A stretch of DNA of 15,701 nt from Actinomycetes bacterium (GCA_023388235.1 JAEWGQ010000042.1:1-15701); one strand, 5' to 3'. Shown: positions 1-6,655, numbered from the stretch's first letter. Numbers and translations: made by a program. Notes: a model not told the origin generated them from the letters alone.

Positions 1-10
1 CCCCCGCGTC

Positions 11-79
11 GTGCGCTGAGGGGAGGGTTCTGCCCGACACGCCCGGCGTGTCCCGGCAGAACCCTCCCCTCATGCGCAC
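11..79. repeat. Very long nested inverted repeat (REP-like palindrome or bidirectional terminator)
   Basis: An 18-base arm (TGAGGGGAGGGTTCTGCC, 17-34) is matched perfectly by its reverse complement at 55-72. It is extended outward by GTGCGC (11-16) against GCGCAC (74-79) with one bulged T at 73. Inside lies a second perfect palindrome, GACACGCC-C-GGCGTGTC (36-52). The whole folds into roughly 32 base pairs with almost no loop. No U-tract follows on either strand. It could terminate transcription arriving from the left of the window, or be a dispersed extragenic palindrome. The structure is certain by inspection; the function is inferred. Confidence 0.85.
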
Positions 80-173
80 GGGCCCCCTGGCGCACGGGTT
101 CGCCTCACGCGCGCGGGCTCCCCTGGCGCGCTGGGGGCCTCACGCGTTCGGGTCCCCGGGCACGCCCGGGTAC
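69..173. repeat. Three degenerate 35-bp tandem repeats
   Basis: Units begin with CTCA at 69, 104 and 139, exactly 35 bases apart. Each reads approximately CTCAYGCGNNCGGG followed by a C/T-rich run (CCCC) and a variable G/C tail. The first unit overlaps the right arm of the preceding palindrome, so the repeat may have grown from it. No reading frame with convincing protein content crosses this stretch, and I see no gene between 1 and 244. Confidence 0.55.
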
Positions 174-189
174 GCCCGGGGCGGGTGTG

Positions 190-232
190 CGGACGCCGCC
201 CCGCGCGTCGGCAGCGTGCGGGGCGGCGTCCG
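190..232 (-). terminator. Hairpin terminator of the GH127 operon
   Basis: A 15-bp perfect stem lies 12 bases beyond the TGA of the GH127 gene: CGGACGCCGCCCCGC at 190-204 and its reverse complement at 218-232, with a 13-base loop. There is no U-tract, which is common for terminators in high-GC actinobacteria. Its position right after the last gene of the minus-strand operon supports termination of that transcript. Confidence 0.7.
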
Positions 233-244
233 GTCCTGGGGGGG

Positions 245-2188
245 TCAGGCGGTGGGGAGCCAGACCCGCATGGTGCTCGGGCCGCGGTTGGCCCAGGAGT
301 GGTACGGCACGAGGCGCACGTCGACGGGCTCCCCCGCCTCCGGTCCCGCGTCCGCGCCGTACGGCCAGCCGCCGGCCGTGCCCCCGTCCGCTGCACCGTC
401 CGCTCCGCCGGCCGGGACGAGCCGCGCGCGCACCCGGGCGCCGTCCCCGTCCGCGACGGGAACCACCCCGGCGTCGAGCCGCAGCGCCTCGACCCCCGCC
501 CCTCCGGGCAGGTCCACGGACTCGGCGCACAGCACCACCGGCCCGCGCTCGACGGCCACGCAGCCGCGCACGGCGTCGATCCGGCCGTCGGGCACGGTGA
601 CCCGCGGCGCGACGGGCAGCACCAGCCGCACCTCGTCGCCCGCCGCGAACGCGCGCCGCACCCGCACGGTCCCGCCCTCGACGACCGCCGGCTCCCCGTC
701 GACCGTCGCCGTTCCGGCGGCCCACGCCGGCACGCGCAGCGCGAGCGTCCACTCCCCGCCCGGCGCCTCGGTCACGCGGACCCGCACCTCGCCGTCCACC
801 GGGTAGCCGGTGACCACCTCGACGCCGACGGCCCGCCCGTCGCCGAGCCGCGTGGCGATCCGCGCCGGGGCGTGCTGCAGCAGGTGCAGCGCGTCGTCGG
901 ACACGGCGGCCACGTAGCCGCCGAGCGCGGCGAGCGTGCGGGCGACGTTGGTCGGGCAGCACGACACCTCGAACCACGGCGCCCGCAGCCGGGACAGGGC
1001 CCGGGCGCTGACCTCGTCGTCCGCGGCGGCCTCGCCCGGCACCCGCTTCTGCAGGGGGTTCGTGTAGAAGAACGCCCGGCCGTCGGCGCGCGGCGACGTC
1101 GCGACCACGTTGTACAGGGTGCGCTCGACGACGTCCCCCCACGTGGCGTCGCCGGTCGCGAGCAGCAGCCGCCACGCCACCATGACCGACGCGACGCCCG
1201 CGCAGGTCTCGCAGTAGGCCCGGTCCGGCGGCAGCTCGTAGTCGTCCCCGAACGCCTCGTCCTGGTGGTGCGAGCCCATCCCGCCGGTCAGGTAGGTGCG
1301 GGTGGCGAGCGTCCGGGCGTACTGCGACCGCACGGCGTCGAGCAGCGCGTCGTCCCCGGTCTCCACGGCGACGTCCAGGGCGCCGGCGGCGAGGTAGAGC
1401 GCGCGCACCGCGTGCCCCCGCAGCACGGGGGCGGTCCGGACGGGCTCGTCGTCCTGGAAGTACTCGCGCCCGAACTCCACGGGCGCGAGCGTCCCGTGGC
1501 CGCGCCGCTCCACGAACAGGGCGGCCTGGTCGAGGTACCGCCGCTCGCCGGTCGCGCGGGCCAGCTCGGCGAGCGCCACCTCGATCTCGGGGTGCCCGCA
1601 CACGCCCTCGCGGCCGCCGGGCCCGAACTCGGCGCACACGTGGTCCGCCGCCCGGCGCGCGACCGCGACCAGCTCGTCGTCGTGCCCGGTGCGCAGCCGG
1701 GCGACGGCCGCCTGGATCAGGTGCCCGTAGCAGTACAGCTCGTGGCCCCACTCCAGGTCGGAGTACCGGGGCGCCTGCCCGGGCCGGCCGAACCGCGTGT
1801 TCAGGTACCCGTCGGGCTCCTGCACCCGGCCGATGAGCGCGGCGAGCTCGGTGATCCGGGCCTCGAGCGCGGGGTCGCCGGTCCGGCCGACCTCCCACGC
1901 CATCGCCTCGATCATCTTGTAGACGTCGGAGTCGGAGAACTCCCGCCCGGTGCGGTGCCCGGCGAGGGTGCCGTCGAGCGCGCGCTCGAAGTTCCCGATC
2001 CAGCCGACGCGGGTCTCCCAGTGGTCGCAGTGCGGGATGGTCCCGGTGGCGTTGACGCGCTGGCGGTCGGCCCAGAAGCCCTCGGTGAGCGTCACCTCGT
2101 CCAGGCCGAGCGGGCGCAGGGCGCCGGTGGACGGCAGGACGGGGGCGACGGTGGTGGTGGTGGTGCGGTGGTTCACGGGGCTGGTCAT
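245..2188 (-). CDS. GH127 family glycoside hydrolase, probable beta-L-arabinofuranosidase
   Basis: 647 residues, close to the 658 of Bifidobacterium longum HypBA1, which removes beta-L-arabinofuranose from short arabino-oligosaccharides of plant hydroxyproline-rich glycoproteins. The zinc-thiolate active site of that family is complete here. Glu311 (in HHQDEAFG) fits the acid/base; Glu327 and Cys329 (in YCETCAG) plus Cys410-Cys411 (in SCCPTN) fit the zinc ligands, with Cys410 as nucleophile. The Glu311-Glu327-Cys329 spacing equals that of HypBA1 Glu322-Glu338-Cys340. There is no signal peptide, so it should act in the cytoplasm on imported oligosaccharides. The ATG overlaps the TGA of the upstream permease in ATGA, implying translational coupling. 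Thr9-Thr13 are encoded by five consecutive ACC codons. Related GH127 enzymes have other specificities, so the family is sure but the substrate is inferred. Confidence 0.9.
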   Translation of the reverse strand: MTSPVNHRTTTTTVAPVLPSTGALRPLGLDEVTLTEGFWADRQRVNATGTIPHCDHWETRVGWIGNFERALDGTLAGHRTGREFSDSDVYKMIEAMAWEVGRTGDPALEARITELAALIGRVQEPDGYLNTRFGRPGQAPRYSDLEWGHELYCYGHLIQAAVARLRTGHDDELVAVARRAADHVCAEFGPGGREGVCGHPEIEVALAELARATGERRYLDQAALFVERRGHGTLAPVEFGREYFQDDEPVRTAPVLRGHAVRALYLAAGALDVAVETGDDALLDAVRSQYARTLATRTYLTGGMGSHHQDEAFGDDYELPPDRAYCETCAGVASVMVAWRLLLATGDATWGDVVERTLYNVVATSPRADGRAFFYTNPLQKRVPGEAAADDEVSARALSRLRAPWFEVSCCPTNVARTLAALGGYVAAVSDDALHLLQHAPARIATRLGDGRAVGVEVVTGYPVDGEVRVRVTEAPGGEWTLALRVPAWAAGTATVDGEPAVVEGGTVRVRRAFAAGDEVRLVLPVAPRVTVPDGRIDAVRGCVAVERGPVVLCAESVDLPGGAGVEALRLDAGVVPVADGDGARVRARLVPAGGADGAADGGTAGGWPYGADAGPEAGEPVDVRLVPYHSWANRGPSTMRVWLPTA

Positions 2189-3009
2189 CCCTTCAGGGCG
2201 CCGGACATGAACCCGTTGACGTAGTGCCGCTGCAGCACGAGGAACAGCACGACGCACGGGATGGTGAGCACGACGACCCCCGCCTGGGTGGCGCCGTAGT
2301 CGATGACCCCCATGACCTGCTGGCGCATGTTGACGAGCGCCAGCGGCAGCGGCTGGTTGTCGCCGCCGACCAGGTACAGGGGGACCATGAAGTCGTTCCA
2401 CGCGGCGAGGAACGCGAACAGCCCGATGGTGATGAGCCCGGGCTTGACGGCCGGCAGCAGCACGCGGCGCAGGGCGCCGAACGAGCCGCAGCCGTCCACG
2501 AGGGCGGCCTCCTCGAGCTCGCGCGGCACGGCCTCGAACGAGATGCGCATCATGAACATCGCGAACGGCAGCTGGAACACCGCCAGCACGAGCCCGACGC
2601 CGACGAGGGTGCCCGACAGGCCCAGGTCCTTGAGCCAGATGACGAGCGGGATCAGCAGGGTCGCGTAGGGGACCATGAGGATCGAGAGCACGAGCAGGAA
2701 CAGCGCGTCCTTGCCCGGGAACCGGAACCGCGCGAACGCGTACCCGCCGAGGGTGGCGACGACGAGCGTGACGGTCACCGCGGTGGCCGTGATGCCGAGC
2801 GAGTTGCCCAGGTAGGTCGCGACGCCGGCCTGGTAGGACGCGAGCGTGGCGTAGTTGCCGAAGCCGAACCCGTCGACCTGGGCGGACCCGGGCTGCGGGG
2901 ACACGGACGACACGGACGTCCAGATGAGCGGGTACAGGAACAGGATCGCCAGCCCGCCGGTGAGGACGTAGAACGGGGTGCGCCCGAGGACGCGGGTGAT
3001 GCCGGACAC
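2185..3009 (-). CDS. Carbohydrate ABC transporter permease, MalG type (CUT1 family)
   Basis: 274 residues with about six membrane segments. The first is near residues 14-32, the last close to the C-terminus (GVVVLTIPCVVLFLVL). The cytoplasmic EAA loop that docks the ATPase is intact: EEAALVDG around 166-173, followed by LLP at 184-186. The C-terminus (RHYVNGFMSGALKG) is typical of MalG-like subunits. The chosen GTG at 3009 has GGAG seven bases upstream, within the end of the preceding gene; that gene's TGA is five bases away. A longer in-frame reading upstream has no membrane-protein character and overlaps the other permease, so it was not used. It would pair with the next permease to import an oligosaccharide. 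Confidence 0.92.
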   Translation of the reverse strand: MSGITRVLGRTPFYVLTGGLAILFLYPLIWTSVSSVSPQPGSAQVDGFGFGNYATLASYQAGVATYLGNSLGITATAVTVTLVVATLGGYAFARFRFPGKDALFLLVLSILMVPYATLLIPLVIWLKDLGLSGTLVGVGLVLAVFQLPFAMFMMRISFEAVPRELEEAALVDGCGSFGALRRVLLPAVKPGLITIGLFAFLAAWNDFMVPLYLVGGDNQPLPLALVNMRQQVMGVIDYGATQAGVVVLTIPCVVLFLVLQRHYVNGFMSGALKG

Positions 3010-3014
3010 GGTTC

Positions 3015-3968
3015 TCACTCCTCGGGCGAGCGCCGCAGCGCCTTGAGCTGGACGACGTTGACGACCACCAGGGCCAGCAGCACGATCACCGACAGCGCGG
3101 CGGCCATGCCGAGGTCGCGCTTCGACTCGAACGCGAGGTTGTAGATCAGCTGGACGACCGTCATGGTCGAGCCGTCCGGGCCGCCCTTGGTGAGGATGTA
3201 GAACTGGTCGAAGGCCAGGATCGAGCCGGTGACGCACATGATCGTGGAGAGCGCGAGCGACGGCTTGAGCAGCGGCAGCGTGATCCGCCGGAACACCTGC
3301 GCGGTCCGCGCGCCGTCGATGCGCGCGGCCTCGTAGACCTCGTGCGGGATGCCCTGCAGGCCCACGAGCAGCAGCAGCATGTAGAACCCGGCGAACCGCC
3401 AGACGATCAGCAGCACGGTCCCCCACAGCGCGCCGTCGGCGGACCCGAGCACGTTCACCTGCCCGCTGCCCAGGCCGAGCCGCTCCATCCACCCGGAGAC
3501 CGGCCCGACCTGCGGGGAGTACAGCGCGTAGAACAGCAGCGAGGCGGACGCGAGGCCCAGCGCGGTCGGCAGCAGGAACGCCGTGCGCAGGAACCCGCGC
3601 CACCGGGTGCTCTCCTGCACGAGGAGGGCCAGCCCCAGGCCGAGCGCGATCAGCAGGACCGTGGCGATCACCGTGTACTTCAGCGTGAACCACACGGACG
3701 GCCAGAACATCCGGTGCGCGACGACGGCGGAGAAGTTCTCCGGGAAGTTCGTGCCCTGGTCGCCGCCGAGCAGCGACCAGTCGGAGCCGGACATCACGAC
3801 CACGAGCACCAGCGGGACCACGAACAGCACGAGCACGAGGACGGCCGTCGGGGCGGCGTACAGCCAGCCCTGGAGGGCACCGCGCGACCGCGCCGGACGG
3901 CGGCGCGCGGTGCTCCCCGGGGACGCGTCGGCGACGCGCCCCACCCGGCCCGGGGTGGCGACGGTCAC
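3015..3968 (-). CDS. Carbohydrate ABC transporter permease, MalF/UgpA type (CUT1 family)
   Basis: 317 residues. A basic N-terminus (about 1-33) is followed by six predicted membrane segments, the first at about 37-60. The EAA loop is present as YEAARIDGA (212-220) with TLPLLKPSL at 230-238. The GTG start overlaps the TGA of the binding-protein gene in GTGA, a four-base overlap typical of coupled translation. It forms the heterodimeric channel with the downstream MalG-type subunit. No ATPase gene is in this cluster. Actinobacterial CUT1 importers often share one MsiK-like ATPase encoded elsewhere, which is the likely arrangement here. Confidence 0.92.
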   Translation of the reverse strand: MTVATPGRVGRVADASPGSTARRRPARSRGALQGWLYAAPTAVLVLVLFVVPLVLVVVMSGSDWSLLGGDQGTNFPENFSAVVAHRMFWPSVWFTLKYTVIATVLLIALGLGLALLVQESTRWRGFLRTAFLLPTALGLASASLLFYALYSPQVGPVSGWMERLGLGSGQVNVLGSADGALWGTVLLIVWRFAGFYMLLLLVGLQGIPHEVYEAARIDGARTAQVFRRITLPLLKPSLALSTIMCVTGSILAFDQFYILTKGGPDGSTMTVVQLIYNLAFESKRDLGMAAALSVIVLLALVVVNVVQLKALRRSPEE

Positions 3969-5290
3969 TGGGACAGCACCTCGGTGATGGCGTCGTTGTC
4001 GGCGTCGACCGTGTCGGTCCCGTCGAACGTCGCGTTCCGCATGAGGGTCACCCAGGGGCTGCCGGAGGCGTTGAACGCCTCGGAGAAGAACTCCGCGACG
4101 GGCGTGCGACCGGACTCGGCGATCGTGTTCATCTCGAGCGCGATCGGGTTCTGCCGGGCGTACTCGTTGTCGAGCAGGGAGTTGCGGCCGGGGACCTCGC
4201 CGTTCTTCGCGATGACCTCGAGCTGCGTGTCCTCCGACATCATCCAGGCGAGGAAGTTCCAGGCCTGCGCGACGTGCTCGGAGTCCTTCGAGATGCCGAG
4301 CGCGTCGCCGCCGAGGAACGTCGACCGGCCGCCGTCCACGCCGGGGATCGCGGTGACGCCCACGTCGATGCCGGCCTCCTGCGCCGCGTACACCGCGGTG
4401 TTGGGGTACTGCATGACGCCGACCTGGCCGTTGGAGAACGGGGCGGTCCAGGTGGCGCCGGTCTCCTCCTTGGAGCCCGCGCCGACGGCGCCGGCCTGGT
4501 TGAGCTCGTAGTACATCCGGTACAGCGCCTTGGCGGAGTCGGAGTTCACCTGGGCGGTCGCGCCGTCGGCCGACAGCACCTCGTCGCCCGAGGCCCACAT
4601 GGTCGGGAACCAGGTGAAGACGCCGCAGCCGCCGCAGTTGCCGCCGTAGTAGGTGCCGGAGACGCCGGGCTTGTTCAGCGCCTGGACGGCCTCGGCCTGC
4701 GCCTGGAACTCGGCGAGGGTGGTCGGGCCCGCCTCGGGGTCGAGGCCGGCCTCGCGGTAGAGGTCCTTGTTCCAGACCAGCACCGAGATGTCCTCGACGA
4801 ACGGCAGCGTGTGCATCCGGCCGTCCGGGTCGGTGCCCGCGTCGACGTGGCCGCGCGTGATGTCGTCGGCGTAGTCCAGGCCGTCGATCTGGTCGGTCAG
4901 GTCGGTGAACAGGCCGTTCGCCACCCAGTAGGGCAGCCGGACGACGTCGCCGGCCAGGAGGTCGGGCAGCTCGTCGTTCGTCGCGGCGCCGCCGACCTTC
5001 CCCTCCATGTCGTCGTTGGGGATGATCTCGAGCTCGACCTGGTTCTCGTGCGAGGCGTTGTACGCCTCGACCAGGGTGGTGGCCTGGCGCTCCAGCGGGG
5101 CGCGGGTCCACATCGTCAGGGTCGTGCCGTCGTCCACGCCGTCGGGGCCGGCGGACTCCAGCTCCTCCGCCGCGGCGCCCCCGCCGCCGGAGCCGGACCC
5201 GCAGGCGGCCAACCCGGTCAGCGCGAGACCGGCCACGGCCAGCGCGGCCACCGGGCGGAACCCGCGCGATCGGAACATGCGGTTGCTCAT
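3965..5290 (-). CDS. Extracellular sugar-binding lipoprotein of ABC importer (CUT1, MalE-like)
   Basis: 441 residues. The N-terminus is a lipoprotein signal: Arg-rich n-region, hydrophobic stretch 13-29, then lipobox LAAC with acylated Cys30 and a Gly/Ser linker. The mature part has the family 1 solute-binding fold: LTMWTRAPLERQATTLVEAY near the start, a lobe-switch region with VEDISVLVWNKDLY, and GGDALGISKDSEHVAQAWNF near the C-terminal third. A YYGGNCGGCGVF segment has two Cys that could form a disulfide. The ATG at 5290 was chosen because GAGGGAGAG lies just upstream and the signal peptide starts directly after it. It is first in the operon and is expected to capture the oligosaccharide cut by the GH127 enzyme. 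The ligand cannot be read from the sequence. Confidence 0.93.
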   Translation of the reverse strand: MSNRMFRSRGFRPVAALAVAGLALTGLAACGSGSGGGGAAAEELESAGPDGVDDGTTLTMWTRAPLERQATTLVEAYNASHENQVELEIIPNDDMEGKVGGAATNDELPDLLAGDVVRLPYWVANGLFTDLTDQIDGLDYADDITRGHVDAGTDPDGRMHTLPFVEDISVLVWNKDLYREAGLDPEAGPTTLAEFQAQAEAVQALNKPGVSGTYYGGNCGGCGVFTWFPTMWASGDEVLSADGATAQVNSDSAKALYRMYYELNQAGAVGAGSKEETGATWTAPFSNGQVGVMQYPNTAVYAAQEAGIDVGVTAIPGVDGGRSTFLGGDALGISKDSEHVAQAWNFLAWMMSEDTQLEVIAKNGEVPGRNSLLDNEYARQNPIALEMNTIAESGRTPVAEFFSEAFNASGSPWVTLMRNATFDGTDTVDADNDAITEVLSQ

Positions 5291-5306
5291 CGTGCTCTCC
5301 CTCGGA

Positions 5307-5322
5307 ACTTCGCCGTCGAAGT
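5307..5322. promoter_or_regulatory. Inverted repeat ACTTCG-N4-CGAAGT in the 5' leader of the ABC operon
   Basis: Six-base perfect arms around CCGT lie immediately upstream of the ribosome binding site of the binding-protein gene. The architecture (6-4-6) equals that of the palindrome at 5369-5384, with centres 62 bp apart, roughly six helical turns. The sequence differs (TTCG/CGAA inside out), so it may be an auxiliary operator, an RNA hairpin near the ribosome site, or chance. Confidence 0.35.
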
Positions 5323-5368
5323 CGTGCCACGCCCGGGGCGGACGCGGCACAGTCGATCCGGGGCTCTG

Positions 5369-5384
5369 CCGAAACCCTTTTCGG
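5369..5384. promoter_or_regulatory. Putative LacI-family operator CCGAAA-CCCT-TTTCGG
   Basis: A perfect 6-bp inverted repeat with a four-base spacer, in a rare AT-rich patch of the divergent intergenic region. It sits just downstream of the minus-strand -10 element, over the predicted transcription start, the usual place for repression. The adjacent LacI-type gene is the obvious candidate ligand. The spacer lacks the central CG of classical LacI-family operators, so assignment to that protein is inferred. Confidence 0.65.
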
Positions 5385-5387
5385 TGG

Positions 5388-5417
5388 AACGTAGCGGCAT
5401 GGTTCCGCGCCCGTCAA
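5388..5417 (-). promoter_or_regulatory. Sigma70-type promoter of the ABC/GH127 operon
   Basis: On the minus strand TTGACG (-35, 5417-5412) is followed after 18 bases by TACGTT (-10, 5393-5388). The predicted start is near 5381, inside the palindrome at 5369-5384. This leaves a leader of about 90 bases before the ATG at 5290. The -35 matches consensus in five of six positions; the -10 matches the key T, A and final T. Confidence 0.6.
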
Positions 5418-5442
5418 GGCCCGCGCCGAAAGCCGGTGTGTG

Positions 5443-5448
5443 TACGAT
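5443..5448 (+). promoter_or_regulatory. Possible -10 element for the lacI-type gene
   Basis: TACGAT lies about 70 bases before the start codon. No convincing -35 hexamer is visible at the right distance, so this is a weak call. Confidence 0.25.
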
Positions 5449-5511
5449 CGCGGTCAGGGGCCAGGTTCACCCGGTCCGCGCAGGACCTTCGGCACACGCA
5501 GGGGAGGCGGC

Positions 5512-6537
5512 ATGACGACGGCATCCGGCACCCCGCGGCGCCCGGCGACGCTGTCGGACGTGGCCCGGCTGGCGGGCGTCTCGGTCGCGACGGCGTCCAA
5601 GTCGCTCAACGGGCGGCACCAGGTCAAGGCCGAAACACGCGAAAGGGTGATTTCGGCCGCGGAGCAGCTGAGCTTCTCGCCCAACGTGCTCGCCCGGAAC
5701 CTGCTGAGCGGCCGCTCCGGCGCCATCGGCCTGGTCACGCACGACCTCGAGGGCCGGTTCTCCATCCCCACGCTGATGGGCGCCGAGGACGCCGCCGGCA
5801 CGGGCAAGACCTCCGTGCTGCTGTGCGACGCCCGCGGCGACGCGCTGCGCGAGCAGTACCACGTGCAGGCGCTGCTCGGCCGGCGGGTGGACGGGCTGAT
5901 GGTCGTGGGCGCCCGCCCCGACCCCCGCCCGTCGCTCGGGCCGCTGCCCGTGCCCGTGGTCTACGCCTACGCGCCGTCCGAGGACCCCGACGACATGTCC
6001 GTGGTGTCCGACAACGTCGGCGGCGGCCGGCTGGTGGCCGAGCACCTGCTGGCCTGCGGGCGCAGCCGCGTCGCCGTCGTCACCGGCGACGCGACGTACG
6101 GGGCGGCGCACGACCGGCTCGCCGGCGCCCGGGAGGTCCTGGAGGGCGCGGGCGTCGGGCTGACCGGCGACCCGCTGTACGGCGCGTGGAGCGAGGAGTG
6201 GGGGCGGACCGCCGCCGCGCTGGTGCTCGCGCAGCACCCCGACGTCGACGCGATCGTCTGCGGCAGCGACCAGATCGCCCGCGGCGTCATGGACCACCTG
6301 CGCGAGACCGGCCGGCGCGTCCCGGAGGACGTCGCGGTCACCGGGCACGACAACTGGGAGATCCTGGCGCTCAACGCCCGCCCGCACCTGACGTCCGTGG
6401 ACATGAACCTCGAGGAGCTCGGGCGGCGGGCCGCGGCGCTGCTGTTCGACGCGATCGAGGGCCGCGTGCGGTCCGGCACCGAGGTCGTCCCGTGCCGGCT
6501 CGTCCCGCGCGGGTCGACCGGGCCCCGCCCCGCCTGA
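5512..6537 (+). CDS. LacI-family transcriptional regulator of the arabinoside ABC/GH127 operon
   Basis: 341 residues, the usual LacI/GalR length. The N-terminal helix-turn-helix is clear: TLSDVARLAGVSVATASKSL at 13-32, followed by NG and the hinge helix region NVLARNLLSGRSGAIGLV at 58-75. A periplasmic-binding-protein-like sugar-sensing domain fills the rest, ending in VAVTGHDN and a membrane-distal LTSVDMNLEELGRRAAALL segment. The ATG at 5512 has GGGGAGG at 5501-5507; a longer in-frame reading from 5440 has no ribosome site and overlaps the promoter region. It is divergent from the ABC operon and most likely represses it through the palindrome at 5369-5384, with the imported sugar as inducer. 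Unusually, codons 41-47 contain a cluster of codons the gene otherwise avoids, forming an inverted repeat. Confidence 0.92.
   Translation: MTTASGTPRRPATLSDVARLAGVSVATASKSLNGRHQVKAETRERVISAAEQLSFSPNVLARNLLSGRSGAIGLVTHDLEGRFSIPTLMGAEDAAGTGKTSVLLCDARGDALREQYHVQALLGRRVDGLMVVGARPDPRPSLGPLPVPVVYAYAPSEDPDDMSVVSDNVGGGRLVAEHLLACGRSRVAVVTGDATYGAAHDRLAGAREVLEGAGVGLTGDPLYGAWSEEWGRTAAALVLAQHPDVDAIVCGSDQIARGVMDHLRETGRRVPEDVAVTGHDNWEILALNARPHLTSVDMNLEELGRRAAALLFDAIEGRVRSGTEVVPCRLVPRGSTGPRPA
5628..5658. promoter_or_regulatory. Candidate intragenic operator inside the lacI-type gene
   Basis: GGCCGAAA (5628-5635) and TTTCGGCC (5651-5658) are perfect 8-base arms with a 15-base spacer. Within it, GCGAAAGGGTGATTTCGG (5640-5657) resembles the minus strand of the promoter palindrome, CCGAAAAGGGTTTCGG, although the spacer is two bases longer. 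The site is built from codons GAA, ACA, GAA, AGG and ATT. GAA, ACA and ATT occur in frame nowhere else in this gene, and 12 of 22 bases at 5632-5653 are A/T in a gene of about 75% G+C. This suggests selection on the DNA rather than on the protein. Confidence 0.5.
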
Positions 6538-6543
6538 CGCCCT

Positions 6544-6576
6544 CCCCGGCACCCCTCCCCTCCCCGTCCGCCGGGG
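6544..6576 (+). terminator. Possible terminator after the lacI-type gene
   Basis: CCCCGGC (6544-6550) pairs with GCCGGGG (6570-6576) across a C-rich 19-base loop, seven bases after the stop codon. The stem is short and abuts the next promoter, so it is a tentative call. Confidence 0.35.
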
Positions 6577-6579
6577 GTC

Positions 6580-6609
6580 TTGCCGTCGGCGCGCGAGTGC
6601 CGGTACGGT
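6580..6609 (+). promoter_or_regulatory. Sigma70-type promoter of the PTS/SIS operon
   Basis: TTGCCG (6580-6585), an 18-base spacer, then TACGGT (6604-6609). The predicted start near 6616 falls within the adjacent palindrome and leaves a leader of about 40 bases with GAGAGGA (6641-6647) before the ATG at 6656. The layout mirrors the ABC promoter. Confidence 0.55.
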
Positions 6610-6623
6610 CCGGTCTATACCGG
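6610..6623. promoter_or_regulatory. Putative GntR/HutC-type operator CCGGTCTATACCGG
   Basis: Arms CCGGT and ACCGG flank CTAT. The core GTCTATAC fits the GT-N-TA-N-AC pattern described for HutC-subfamily GntR regulators. It lies directly after the -10 element, over the predicted start. A HutC-type gene is encoded at 9648-10379, just after this operon, and is the likely binder. Confidence 0.7.
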
Positions 6624-6655
6624 TCTCCACCACCCACTCCGAGAGGACCCCCACG

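Noticed and set aside
69..173. 35-bp periodic repeats considered as a CRISPR array
   Set aside because: The units are contiguous and degenerate with no unique spacers, and no cas gene is nearby.
105..1898. A 597-codon open frame on the minus strand overlapping the GH127 gene in another frame
   Set aside because: The product is almost entirely Arg/Ala/Gly/Pro with no motif, while the frame at 245-2188 holds a complete GH127 active site.
5291..5350. N-terminal extension of the binding protein to an upstream start at 5350
   Set aside because: The lipoprotein signal and ribosome site place the start at 5290; the extension would put 20 non-signal residues before the signal peptide.
4274..5515. 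A 413-codon plus-strand frame opposite the binding-protein gene
   Set aside because: It is antisense to a clear lipoprotein gene, runs through the promoter region and has no recognisable domain.
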